From NCBI RefSeq assembly GCF_000520995.1, contig NZ_JACA01000022.1, forward strand, positions 124,001 through 188,000: 64,000 nucleotides of DNA, in the 5' to 3' direction. This stretch comes from Aquimarina macrocephali JAMB N27 (GTDB lineage: Bacteria; Bacteroidota; Bacteroidia; Flavobacteriales; Flavobacteriaceae). The translations under genes were made by a program, and so were the position numbers. The notes beneath the pieces were generated by a model. It saw only the letters and a program-made list of their open reading frames with translations. It did not search any database and was not told the origin of the DNA. Positions 53,918-62,221 of this stretch are shown here, piece by piece (position 1 is the first letter of the stretch; each line of letters starts with the position of its first letter).

Positions 53918-55026
53918 GCAAAAAGCTGAGAGTCATATTATCAGGAGGCGGCACAGGAGGACATATCTATCCTGCAATAGCTATTGCTAATGAAATAAGT
54001 GATAGATATCCAGATGCTTCTATTTTGTTTGTAGGAGCAAAGGATCGTATGGAGATGCAAAAAGTGCCACAAGCTGGATATGAAATTGTAGGATTGTGGA
54101 TTAGTGGTATTCAAAGAAAGCTAACATTGAGTAATTTATTGTTTCCAATAAAGCTGTTAAGTAGTCTATGGAAATCCAGAAAAATTATAAAAAGGTTTAA
54201 CCCTGATGTGGTTATAGGAACTGGAGGATTTGCAAGTGGGCCATTATTAAAAATGGCAAATTCGAGAAAGATTCCAACGGTGCTTCAGGAACAAAATTCT
54301 TTTCCGGGAATTACCAATAAATGGTTGTCAAAAGGAGCGCATAAGATTTGTGTTGCTTATGATAATATGGAAAAGTTTTTTCCGAAAAGTAAAATCATAA
54401 AAACAGGAAACCCTGTTCGTCAGGATTTACTAAAAACTGAAGAAAAAAGAGATCAGGCAATTACAAAATATGCTCTTGATCCAGAAAAGAAAACGGTTTT
54501 GATTATTGGCGGGAGTCTTGGGGCAAGAAGAGTTAATCAATTAATCGAAAAAGAACTTGGTTTTTTTGCAGGAAAAGAGGTGCAGTTACTCTGGCAATGT
54601 GGTAAGTTATATTATTCAGATTATAAAGGATATACGGATCAAAAGGATGTGCAAGTACATGAGTTTTTGGATACCATGGATTTGGCATATGCGGCTGCAG
54701 ATATTATTATATCAAGAGCAGGTGCAAGTTCAGTTTCAGAACTATGTATTGCTGCTAAACCAACATTGTTTATCCCTTCGCCAAATGTAGCCGAAGACCA
54801 TCAAACCAAAAATGCAAAGGCAATTGTAGATAAAGATGGGGCTGTAATGTTAAAGGAGAGTGAATTAGATAACAAGTTTCAGGATACAATTTCAGAATTA
54901 TTGGATTCTGAAGATGTGCAAATTAAACTTTCCGAAGGAATAAAAAAATTGGCATTACCCAATGCTACTTCGGATATAGTAGATGAGATTGAAAAATTAA
55001 TACAAAATAGAGCAGTAAGAAATTAG
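53914..55026 (+). CDS. murG: UDP-GlcNAc transferase MurG
   Basis: Converts lipid I to lipid II on the cytoplasmic face of the membrane. 370 residues; donor-binding G-loops [10 protein letters not shown] (11-20) and [10 protein letters not shown], the [15 protein letters not shown] stretch, and the second Rossmann domain with [13 protein letters not shown] and [17 protein letters not shown]. Starts within ftsW (4-bp overlap). Confidence 0.94.
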   Translation: MSKKLRVILSGGGTGGHIYPAIAIANEISDRYPDASILFVGAKDRMEMQKVPQAGYEIVGLWISGIQRKLTLSNLLFPIKLLSSLWKSRKIIKRFNPDVVIGTGGFASGPLLKMANSRKIPTVLQEQNSFPGITNKWLSKGAHKICVAYDNMEKFFPKSKIIKTGNPVRQDLLKTEEKRDQAITKYALDPEKKTVLIIGGSLGARRVNQLIEKELGFFAGKEVQLLWQCGKLYYSDYKGYTDQKDVQVHEFLDTMDLAYAAADIIISRAGASSVSELCIAAKPTLFIPSPNVAEDHQTKNAKAIVDKDGAVMLKESELDNKFQDTISELLDSEDVQIKLSEGIKKLALPNATSDIVDEIEKLIQNRAVRN

Positions 55027-55035
55027 AAGTATATA

Positions 55036-56382
55036 ATGAACAAAGGTTTAGAGAACATACAGAATATATATTTTATCGGTATCGGTGGTATCGGTATGAG
55101 TGCTCTTGCCCGATATTTTAAATTCCTAGGTAAAAATGTAGCTGGGTATGATAAGACTCCTAGTCAAATTACTTCTGATCTAATAGCATTAGAAATTCCG
55201 ATTCATTTTGAAGATAGCGTTGATCATATCCCTAAGGCATTTTTGAATATTGAGAATACGCTAATCGTATATACTCCTGCTATCCCAAAAAATCATAAGG
55301 AGTATGTGTATGTACAGAACAATGGATTTTTGATCAAGAAGAGGGCAGAAGTTTTAGGTATTATTACAAAAGATACATATACACTTGCAGTGGCAGGAAC
55401 GCACGGCAAGACGACGACGACTGCAATTCTTGCACATTTACTTAAAGAAAGTGGAGCAAAGGTGACCGCTTTTTTAGGAGGGATAAGCGAAAATTATAAT
55501 TCTAACTTAGTATTAGAAGGAAATGAAGTAGTTGTAGTAGAGGCTGATGAATTTGATAGATCATTTTTGCAACTATATCCGAATATAGCTGCGATTACTT
55601 CGATGGATGCAGATCATTTGGACATTTATGAAAAGGCCAATGCATTAGAAGAATCTTTTATCGAATTTTCTTCAAGAGCAAAGGATCATCTTTTGGTTCG
55701 TAATGGATTGCCCCTTTCGGGTATTACTTTTGGAATCGAAGATGATTCAGATTATTGTGTTCAAAATATAAAAATAGATAATGGAACATATGTTTTTGAT
55801 TTAAAAACACCACAGAAATGTATTAAAGATTTGCATTTAAACCTGCCAGGTAGACACAACTTGTTAAATGCTATTACAGCCTTTGCTATAGCGATGCTTT
55901 ACGGCTCCCCGACCGGACCTTTGGCAAAGGCTTTATTTTCTTTTAAAGGTGTACAAAGAAGATTTAGTTACCAGATTAAAACAGATGACTTGGTGTATGT
56001 AGATGATTATGCACATCATCCCACAGAGATTAATGCGTTGCATCAAGCAGTAAGAGAGATGCACCCTAATAAGAAAATACTAGCTGTTTTTCAACCACAT
56101 TTATATAGTAGAACCAGAGATTTTGCTTCAGATTTTGCGCAGAGTCTTAGCCAGTTTGATCAATTACTGCTTTTGGATATCTATCCGGCAAGAGAATTAC
56201 CTATAGAAGGTGTGACCTCGGATTGGTTATTAAATATGATAGATACAAAAGATAAAAAACTAATACAAAAAGATAATTTAATTGAAGCAATAGTAGGTAG
56301 TAATGCCGAGGTAGTATTAACTATTGGAGCAGGAGATATTGGAGAAGAAGTATATCGTATAAAGGAAGCTTTGTTAGTATGA
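55036..56382 (+). CDS. murC: UDP-MurNAc:L-alanine ligase MurC
   Basis: First amino-acid addition to UDP-MurNAc. 448 residues; N-terminal FIGIGGIGMSALARYF, ATP loop AGTHGKTTTT (120-129, K125), EADEFDRSFL, and C-terminal DDYAHHPTEINA and QPHLYSRTRDF. Close spacing (9 bp) after murG and a 4-bp overlap with ftsQ. Confidence 0.94.
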   Translation: MNKGLENIQNIYFIGIGGIGMSALARYFKFLGKNVAGYDKTPSQITSDLIALEIPIHFEDSVDHIPKAFLNIENTLIVYTPAIPKNHKEYVYVQNNGFLIKKRAEVLGIITKDTYTLAVAGTHGKTTTTAILAHLLKESGAKVTAFLGGISENYNSNLVLEGNEVVVVEADEFDRSFLQLYPNIAAITSMDADHLDIYEKANALEESFIEFSSRAKDHLLVRNGLPLSGITFGIEDDSDYCVQNIKIDNGTYVFDLKTPQKCIKDLHLNLPGRHNLLNAITAFAIAMLYGSPTGPLAKALFSFKGVQRRFSYQIKTDDLVYVDDYAHHPTEINALHQAVREMHPNKKILAVFQPHLYSRTRDFASDFAQSLSQFDQLLLLDIYPARELPIEGVTSDWLLNMIDTKDKKLIQKDNLIEAIVGSNAEVVLTIGAGDIGEEVYRIKEALLV

Positions 56383-57098
56383 AAAGAAGGATTTTGACAT
56401 ATTTAAAATTTAGTGGTCTGCTTATTTTAATGGTAGTTCTTTTTGCTTTTGCCAGTAAACGTAATGAGCAACGAAAGATTAATGAAGTGCTTATAGAATT
56501 TGTTGAAGAACAAGATCCTTATGTAAATGAAATAACGGTTAATAAATTGTTAATACAAAATCAGGACAGAGTTACGAACGTGGGTAAAGAAATTTTAGTT
56601 TTGAATACTGTAGAACAAAAGCTCGATGCGCATAAAATGATTGAACATTCTGATGTGTATCTTACTGTAAATGGAGAACTTAGGGCGAGAATCAAGCAAC
56701 GCACCCCAATTGCTAGGGTTAATGCGGTTACTCCTTTTTATGTTGATGTTACGGGAAATACGATGCCTTTGTCTGATAGTTATTCGGCTCATGTGCCAAT
56801 AGTACATAATGTATCAGAGCGAGAAGTTATTCAGATTTTTCCTTTATTAAAAAAAATTCAGGAAGATGAATTTTTAAAAAAACATGTTGTAGGGATTTAC
56901 CTTAATGTCGAAGGGAATTATGAACTAGAGTTACGAGTGTACTCTTTTAAATTGGTTTTTGGGAAAATAGAAAATTTAGATAATAAGATAAAGAACTTTA
57001 AGGCATTTTATCAAAAAGCACTAAGAGATAAAAGTCTTGAAAAATATAAAAAAGTCAGTTTGCAATTTAGTAATCAAGTGGTGTGTACAATAAAATAA
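56379..57098 (+). CDS. ftsQ: FtsQ/DivIB-like division protein
   Basis: A 239-residue bitopic protein between murC and ftsA, the position of ftsQ. A short basic cytoplasmic start (MKRRILTYLK), a transmembrane helix (FSGLLILMVVLFAFAS, about 11-27), then a periplasmic part with a POTRA-like beginning and a beta domain (LTVNGELRARIKQRTPIARVN). Sequence conservation is low in this family; the call rests on topology, the RIKQRTPIARV motif and position. The ATG overlaps murC by four bases. Confidence 0.88.
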   Translation: MKRRILTYLKFSGLLILMVVLFAFASKRNEQRKINEVLIEFVEEQDPYVNEITVNKLLIQNQDRVTNVGKEILVLNTVEQKLDAHKMIEHSDVYLTVNGELRARIKQRTPIARVNAVTPFYVDVTGNTMPLSDSYSAHVPIVHNVSEREVIQIFPLLKKIQEDEFLKKHVVGIYLNVEGNYELELRVYSFKLVFGKIENLDNKIKNFKAFYQKALRDKSLEKYKKVSLQFSNQVVCTIK

Positions 57099-57105
57099 TA
57101 CCAAT

Positions 57106-58464
57106 ATGGAAAGAGAAGTAAATGAAATAGCGGTAGGACTAGACATAGGAACAACTAAGATTGTTGCCATGGTAGGGAAATATAATGAGTACGGAAAGAT
57201 GGAGGTATTGGGAATTGGCAAATCCAAAAGTTTGGGTGTACACCGTGGTGTGGTTAATAACATAACACAAACAATTCAATCAATACAACAAGCAATTCAG
57301 GAAGCAGAAAGTGTTTCAGGATTAAAAATTAATGATGTAACGGTTGGTATTGCAGGTCAGCACATTCGTAGTTTACAACATAGCGATTATATCACTAGAC
57401 CTAATGCAGATGCTGTAATAGATGAAGATGATATAGACAAATTATGCAATCAGGTGCATAAATTAGTGATGTTACCTGGCGAGGAGATTTTACATGTACT
57501 GCCTCAAGAATATAAAGTAGATGGTCAAGCCGAAATAAAAGAACCGGTGGGAATGTATGGAGGAAGATTAGAGGCTAATTTTCATGTAGTAGTAGGGCAA
57601 GTGACTTCTATTCGTAATATAGGGCGATGTGTAAAAAGTGCAGGATTAGAATTATCAGATGTGACTTTAGAACCATTAGCGTCGGCTAATGCGGTGCTAA
57701 GTCAGGAAGAAAAAGAAGCAGGAGTTGCACTAATCGATATAGGAGGAGGTACAACAGATTTAGCCATTTTTAAAGATGGGATTATTCGTCATACAGCAGT
57801 AATACCTTTTGGAGGTAATGTGATAACAGAAGATATCAAAGAAGGATGCTCAATCATCGAAAAACAAGCAGAATTACTAAAAATAAAATTTGGATCTGCT
57901 TGGCCTGGAGAAAATAAGGATAATGAGATTGTTTCAATTCCCGGACTAAGAGGAAGAGAGCCCAAAGAGATCACTTTAAAAAATCTTTCTAAGATTATTC
58001 ATGCACGAGTAGTCGAAATTGTAGAACAGGTCTTTTTAGAGATCAAAAATTATGGACATGAATCCCCTAAGAAGAAATTAATTGCGGGAATTGTATTAAC
58101 AGGAGGAGGATCACAGCTTAATCACCTTAAGCAGCTTGTAGAATATATTACAGGTATGGATACACGAATAGGATATCCTAATGAACACCTCGCAGGGAAT
58201 AGCGATTCAGAAACTACGAGTCCTATGTATGCTACTGCTGTAGGATTAGTAATGGATGGATTAATACATATTAAGAAACAAAAGAAAATAAGTAAAAAAG
58301 AACCTGTTGCGAGCGTTCAACCAAAACGACAACCTGAAACAGCAGCTATAGATGATGATATCACTATTGAAGAAGAAGATCCAAGAGTTGATCTAAAACC
58401 GAGGAAGAATATTCTAGAGAAGTGGACAGAGAAATTCAAAGAATTCTTAGACAATGCAGAATAG
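57106..58464 (+). CDS. ftsA: Cell division actin-like ATPase FtsA
   Basis: Tethers FtsZ filaments to the membrane. 452 residues. Actin-fold nucleotide motifs: AVGLDIGTTKIVAMVG (phosphate 1), LIDIGGGTTDLAIFKDG (phosphate 2), VLTGGGSQLNHL (adenosine). The SHS2 (1C) domain lies at about 85-165. A lengthened acidic/basic C-terminal region (about 390-452) ends in an amphipathic helix (ILEKWTEKFKEFLDN) suited for membrane binding. Separated from ftsZ by 82 bp containing a small inverted repeat. Confidence 0.94.
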   Translation: MEREVNEIAVGLDIGTTKIVAMVGKYNEYGKMEVLGIGKSKSLGVHRGVVNNITQTIQSIQQAIQEAESVSGLKINDVTVGIAGQHIRSLQHSDYITRPNADAVIDEDDIDKLCNQVHKLVMLPGEEILHVLPQEYKVDGQAEIKEPVGMYGGRLEANFHVVVGQVTSIRNIGRCVKSAGLELSDVTLEPLASANAVLSQEEKEAGVALIDIGGGTTDLAIFKDGIIRHTAVIPFGGNVITEDIKEGCSIIEKQAELLKIKFGSAWPGENKDNEIVSIPGLRGREPKEITLKNLSKIIHARVVEIVEQVFLEIKNYGHESPKKKLIAGIVLTGGGSQLNHLKQLVEYITGMDTRIGYPNEHLAGNSDSETTSPMYATAVGLVMDGLIHIKKQKKISKKEPVASVQPKRQPETAAIDDDITIEEEDPRVDLKPRKNILEKWTEKFKEFLDNAE

Positions 58465-58480
58465 TTAGAAGATTAAGTAA

Positions 58481-58499
58481 TGTTCACTTTTTTTGAACA
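58481..58499 (+). repeat. Inverted repeat between ftsA and ftsZ
   Basis: TGTTCA (58481-58486) and TGAACA (58494-58499) around a T-rich loop. It may be a weak attenuator or processing hairpin that sets the FtsA:FtsZ ratio; inference only. Confidence 0.35.
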
Positions 58500-58546
58500 G
58501 TCAAAACATATAAAGATACAGTAGGAGAACCAGAAAATTAGCAATT

Positions 58547-60526
58547 ATGAGTAAAAATGAGGAGTTCGAAAACATTTCGTTTGATTTACCAAAAAATCAA
58601 TCTAATGTAATTAAAGTTATTGGAGTAGGAGGAGGAGGTAGCAATGCCATTAATCACATGTTCCAGCAAGGAATTAAAGGAGTTGATTTTGTCATTTGTA
58701 ATACAGATGCTCAAGCATTAGAAAACAGCCCAATTCCTAATAAAATACAGTTAGGAGTTTCACTAACCGAAGGGTTGGGTGCAGGAGCAAACCCAGAAGT
58801 GGGTGAGCAATCTGCGGTAGAAAGCTATGAGGAGATAAAAACAATGTTGGATACCAATACCAAAATGATCTTTATCACGGCTGGTATGGGTGGAGGAACC
58901 GGTACTGGAGCTGCTCCTATTATTGCCAAAATGGCAAAAGAGTTGGATATTTTAACTGTTGGGATTGTTACAATTCCTTTTCAGTTCGAAGGTCGTATGC
59001 GTAATGAACAAGCGCAATTGGGAGTAGAAAAACTTCGCGCTCATGTAGATTCTTTAGTTGTTATTAATAATAATAAGCTAAGAGAAGTTTATGGTAATTT
59101 AGGATTTAAAGCTGGCTTTTCTAAGGCAGATGAAGTTCTTGCCACCGCATCTCGAGGTATAGCAGAAGTTATTACACATCACTATACGCAAAATATAGAT
59201 TTACGAGATGCAAAAACAGTACTAAGCAATAGTGGTACAGCTATTATGGGGTCTGCTAATGCCTCAGGTAATAAACGTGCTCATGATGCTATTGTTAAAG
59301 CATTAGATTCTCCTTTGCTTAATGATAATAAAATTACCGGTGCTAAAAATGTACTCCTACTAATTGTATCTGGTAAAGAAGAGATTACTATTGATGAGAT
59401 TGGTGAAATTAATGATCATATACAACAAGAAGCCGGTCATGGAGCTAATATCATTATGGGAGTTGGTGAAGATGAATCTCTAGAAGATGCAATCTCTGTA
59501 ACAGTTATTGCTACTGGATTTGATGTAGAGCAACAAGACGAAATTGTTAATACTGAAACTAAGAAAATAATTCATACTCTAGAGGACGAACAACGTTCGG
59601 CAATACAAGACTTATCTCCTAAGTCTACAGGTAATGTTACTCCTATGCGTTCTCCTTTACCAAAGAAAAAGGAAGTAGAAGAACCATCAATTATAAAGCA
59701 CGAATTAATTGAAGATGAAGAAGTAGATGAAGATTCCATATTGATACCTACAACAGATCTGCTAAAAAATATTGATGTATCCTACGAAGTAGTAGATGCG
59801 TTTTCTTCAGATAATGATTTTGTGATTATTAATGCGCAGGATATTATTAAACAAATAGAAGTTAATGATGAAAAAGAAGTAAATGCTGAAGAAGAGAAAG
59901 AAGATCAATTTGCATTAGCATTTGATATGCCTGTAGGAGGAAACGAAGAAGAATCTGTACCGACGCCAAATGCTATTTCTAATGAACAAAAAATAGAAGA
60001 GGAAGAAGAACAACCTATTGTTTTTGACCTAAGTGATGATATTCTCGATTTAGAAGTTAATGACGCAATAGAAGTGGTTCCTGTTGGAGAAACTGCATCT
60101 GAAGGAGTGCGTAAGTATAGCTTAGAGGATTATATGGAAGAAGAAAAGCGATTAACTGAAGCACAACCAGCAGAAGTTATGGAAGAAGAAGATGAAGAGA
60201 TCATTTTAGAAAAGAAAATTGTAGATCCATCTCCAGAAACAGAAAAAGCAGAAGATGTAGATCCTGTTAATCAACCTATTTCTGAGACCTTAAAAGCCAG
60301 AGCAGCAGAACGTAGAGCTAAGATGAAAGAATTTAATTATAAGTTTAGAAATAGCTCTTCTAAAATTGATGATATAGAAAAAGAACCAGCCTATAAAAGA
60401 GCAGGAATAGATGTAGATACTAAACCAGATGATTCTGGATTATCAAGAACTTCTTTAGGAACCGATAGTAATGATGATATACAATTGCGCAAAAACAATT
60501 CTTTTTTACATGATAATGTTGACTAA
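58547..60526 (+). CDS. ftsZ: Cell division tubulin FtsZ with long acidic linker
   Basis: Forms the Z-ring. The GTPase domain (about 15-330) is standard: IGVGGGGSNAINHM, tubulin signature AGMGGGTGTGAAP, FEGRMRNEQA, ADEVLATASRGIAEVI (T7 loop and GTP hydrolysis Asp). At 659 residues it is much longer than the usual 380-400, because residues 335-640 form a disordered-looking, strongly acidic linker (runs such as EEEEEQP and EEEDEEII). The end (LRKNNSFLHDNVD) is the probable FtsA-binding peptide. Last gene of the dcw cluster. Confidence 0.95.
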   Translation: MSKNEEFENISFDLPKNQSNVIKVIGVGGGGSNAINHMFQQGIKGVDFVICNTDAQALENSPIPNKIQLGVSLTEGLGAGANPEVGEQSAVESYEEIKTMLDTNTKMIFITAGMGGGTGTGAAPIIAKMAKELDILTVGIVTIPFQFEGRMRNEQAQLGVEKLRAHVDSLVVINNNKLREVYGNLGFKAGFSKADEVLATASRGIAEVITHHYTQNIDLRDAKTVLSNSGTAIMGSANASGNKRAHDAIVKALDSPLLNDNKITGAKNVLLLIVSGKEEITIDEIGEINDHIQQEAGHGANIIMGVGEDESLEDAISVTVIATGFDVEQQDEIVNTETKKIIHTLEDEQRSAIQDLSPKSTGNVTPMRSPLPKKKEVEEPSIIKHELIEDEEVDEDSILIPTTDLLKNIDVSYEVVDAFSSDNDFVIINAQDIIKQIEVNDEKEVNAEEEKEDQFALAFDMPVGGNEEESVPTPNAISNEQKIEEEEEQPIVFDLSDDILDLEVNDAIEVVPVGETASEGVRKYSLEDYMEEEKRLTEAQPAEVMEEEDEEIILEKKIVDPSPETEKAEDVDPVNQPISETLKARAAERRAKMKEFNYKFRNSSSKIDDIEKEPAYKRAGIDVDTKPDDSGLSRTSLGTDSNDDIQLRKNNSFLHDNVD

Positions 60527-60666
60527 TTTCTATAATAATTAAAACAATAGTATTGTATAGAATATAAACATGTAATTCTAGCATTTCGTCTACACTTGCT
60601 CTGAGCATGTCAAAGAGTTCAGTATAGAATTGGCCAGAATTTATAAATAGAAATAGTATTTAAACT

Positions 60667-60705
60667 AAACCGATAATCTAGGAGTAGATTATCGGTTTAT
60701 TTTTT
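60667..60705 (+). terminator. dcw cluster terminator
   Basis: AAACCGATAATCTA (60667-60680), GGAG loop, TAGATTATCGGTTT (60685-60698), T-rich tail. A 14-bp perfect stem, 140 bp after ftsZ. A -7-like TATCTTCG (60705-60712) for the next gene begins in its tail. Confidence 0.88.
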
Positions 60706-60739
60706 ATCTTCGCAATCCAAAGATAAAAAATCAATTATC

Positions 60740-61189
60740 ATGAGTTTAGAGCAAAAAGTAATGACTGCAATGAAAGAGGCTATGAAAGCTAAAGATACTA
60801 ATGCATTGACATCATTGCGTGCTGTGAAATCAGCTATTTTATTAGCTCAGACAGAGAGTGGAGCAAAAGAAGAACTCACCGAAGATCAGGAATTAAAATT
60901 ATTACAAAAACAGGTTAAGCAACGTAAAGATAGTGCTGCAATTTTTACAGAACAAGGACGTAATGATCTGGCAGAACCCGAACTGGCGCAAGCAAAAGTG
61001 ATTGAGAAATTTTTACCAGAACAATTAGGTGAAGCAGAGATTGAAAAAATAGTAGTAGATATTATTGCTAAGACTGGTGCAGAGGGAATGAAAGATATGG
61101 GTAAAGTAATGGGGATGGCAAATGCTGCATTAACAGGAAAAGCAGATGGAAAAACGATTTCTACAATAGTAAAAAGTAAATTATCTTAA
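60740..61189 (+). CDS. GatB/YqeY domain protein
   Basis: A 149-residue soluble YqeY-like protein. Family features: SLEQKVMTAMKEAMKAKDTNALTSLRAVKSAIL at the start, QVKQRKDSAAIFTEQGRNDLAEPELAQAKVIEKFLPEQL in the middle and GAEGMKDMGKVMGMANAALTGKADG. The C-terminal part resembles the tRNA-binding tail domain of GatB, but there is no amidase domain; YqeY proteins are thought to act on or bind tRNA, without a proven reaction. A tRNA gene follows 11 bp later. Confidence 0.88.
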   Translation: MSLEQKVMTAMKEAMKAKDTNALTSLRAVKSAILLAQTESGAKEELTEDQELKLLQKQVKQRKDSAAIFTEQGRNDLAEPELAQAKVIEKFLPEQLGEAEIEKIVVDIIAKTGAEGMKDMGKVMGMANAALTGKADGKTISTIVKSKLS

Positions 61190-61200
61190 TATAAGAAAAT

Positions 61201-61274
61201 GGCCTCGTGGCGCAACTGAATAGCGCATCAGATTTCGGCTCTGAGGGTTGGGGGTTTGAATCCCTCCGGGGTCA
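61201..61274 (+). tRNA. tRNA-Arg (anticodon UCG)
   Basis: Cloverleaf read by eye: acceptor GGCCTCG / CGGGGTC, D-stem GCGC / GCGC, anticodon stem TCAGA / TCTGA with loop TTTCGGC, anticodon TCG at 61235-61237, variable loop GGGTT, T-stem GGGGG / CCCTC. The discriminator is A; CCA is not encoded. Reads CGN arginine codons, mainly CGA. Confidence 0.92.
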
Positions 61275-61286
61275 CTACAAGCAGAA

Positions 61287-61316
61287 AACCACGCCAATGG
61301 CGTGGTTCTTTGTTTT
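61287..61316 (+). terminator. Terminator after tRNA-Arg
   Basis: AACCACGCC (61287-61295), AAT loop, GGCGTGGTT (61299-61307), followed by a T-rich stretch. Confidence 0.8.
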
Positions 61317-61429
61317 TTGGAGAAACACAAATCTAAAAACTTTGAGGTTTCGGAAGAAAATAAAGAACTAGAGCGATAGCTCGTGGTTTTCTATTTGCAA
61401 AGGAGAGCTTAACGGGATCAACGATAGTT

Positions 61430-61446
61430 AATCCCTCTGAGGTCAC
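61430..61446 (+). repeat. Decayed copy of the tRNA-Arg 3' end
   Basis: AATCCCTCTGAGGTCAC matches the tRNA 3' end at 61259-61275 in 15 of 17 bases (T-stem arm, acceptor arm and discriminator). CTCGTGG at 61380-61386 also matches the tRNA 5' side. It could be a degenerate tRNA copy or an old attachment-site scar. Confidence 0.45.
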
Positions 61447-61449
61447 AAT

Positions 61450-61487
61450 AAAACCGTCTAAAAATTTGATTTTGGACGGTTTTTTAT
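61450..61487 (+). terminator. Second terminator, downstream of the tRNA relic
   Basis: AAAACCGTC (61450-61458) and GACGGTTTT (61475-61483) form a stem with extra A/T pairing inside the loop, followed by a T-run. On the minus strand it could also serve the convergent SCO1 gene, 78 bp away. Confidence 0.7.
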
Positions 61488-61564
61488 TTTTAATATAATA
61501 CTTTATTTATGGTCTATTAGGCTTTAAATATTATCCAAACGTAGAAACATATTTGATAATATCG

Positions 61565-62221
61565 TTAGTCATTTTTCAAAACTCCTATATCATCCATAAG
61601 ACGTTCTATCTCTTTATCATTGGTTCCGTCATAGATCCCTCTTATTTGTTTTTTCTTATCTATTAATACAAAATTTGGAGTATGAATAAAGTCTTGTAGT
61701 CCCCCATCACCTTCATTTACCACCGCAAAGTAGCTTTTACGTGCCAAATTATAAATGTGTTTTTTGTTACCGGTGGTAATATTCCATTTAGAATCAATAA
61801 CTTTATTTTTAGTGGCATACGTTTTTAATATAGAGATACTGTCAATTTCTGGGGTAACAGAAATTGACAACAATTTTATTTGGGGGTCGTCTTTAAATAC
61901 GTGTTGTAGTTTTGCCATATTGTTGGTCATAATAGGACAGATACTTGGGCATTTGGTAAAGAAAAAATCTACTACATATATTTTACTTTTGTAATCTTTT
62001 TGGGTTATCGTATCTCCATTTTGATTTATCAAGGAGAAATTGATCACTTTATGATCACGATCTTTAGCCTGTAGACCTTTATCTACCAGTTTAGGGTTAA
62101 AGTCTGCTGGGTTATATATCGGTAGTTCCTTTTTTGATGCTTGCTTACATCCATATGTAAATGCCGTTACGATCACGAAAAACACGAATGTTTTTCTATT
62201 TAAAATATTCTGTTTTATCAT
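61565..62221 (-). CDS. SCO1/SenC copper chaperone, thioredoxin-fold lipoprotein
   Basis: A 218-residue envelope lipoprotein (Cys25 after FVFFVIVTAFTYG) with a thioredoxin-like fold. The copper-binding set is complete: C91 and C95 in FFTKCPSICP and His180 in FIHTPNF. The SCO family delivers copper to the CuA site of cytochrome oxidase or reduces its cysteines; here the partner is unknown because no oxidase genes are in view. Its ATG overlaps the upstream TPR gene by four bases (minus strand), so the two proteins are made together and probably act together. Confidence 0.88.
   Translation of the reverse strand: MIKQNILNRKTFVFFVIVTAFTYGCKQASKKELPIYNPADFNPKLVDKGLQAKDRDHKVINFSLINQNGDTITQKDYKSKIYVVDFFFTKCPSICPIMTNNMAKLQHVFKDDPQIKLLSISVTPEIDSISILKTYATKNKVIDSKWNITTGNKKHIYNLARKSYFAVVNEGDGGLQDFIHTPNFVLIDKKKQIRGIYDGTNDKEIERLMDDIGVLKND

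Noticed and set aside
37615..60625. Short GAGC(T/A)TGTC motifs at about 37619 and 60604, reminiscent of dispersed repeat units seen in many bacteria.
   Set aside because: Only two imperfect copies of fewer than 12 bases; no repeat family can be claimed from this.
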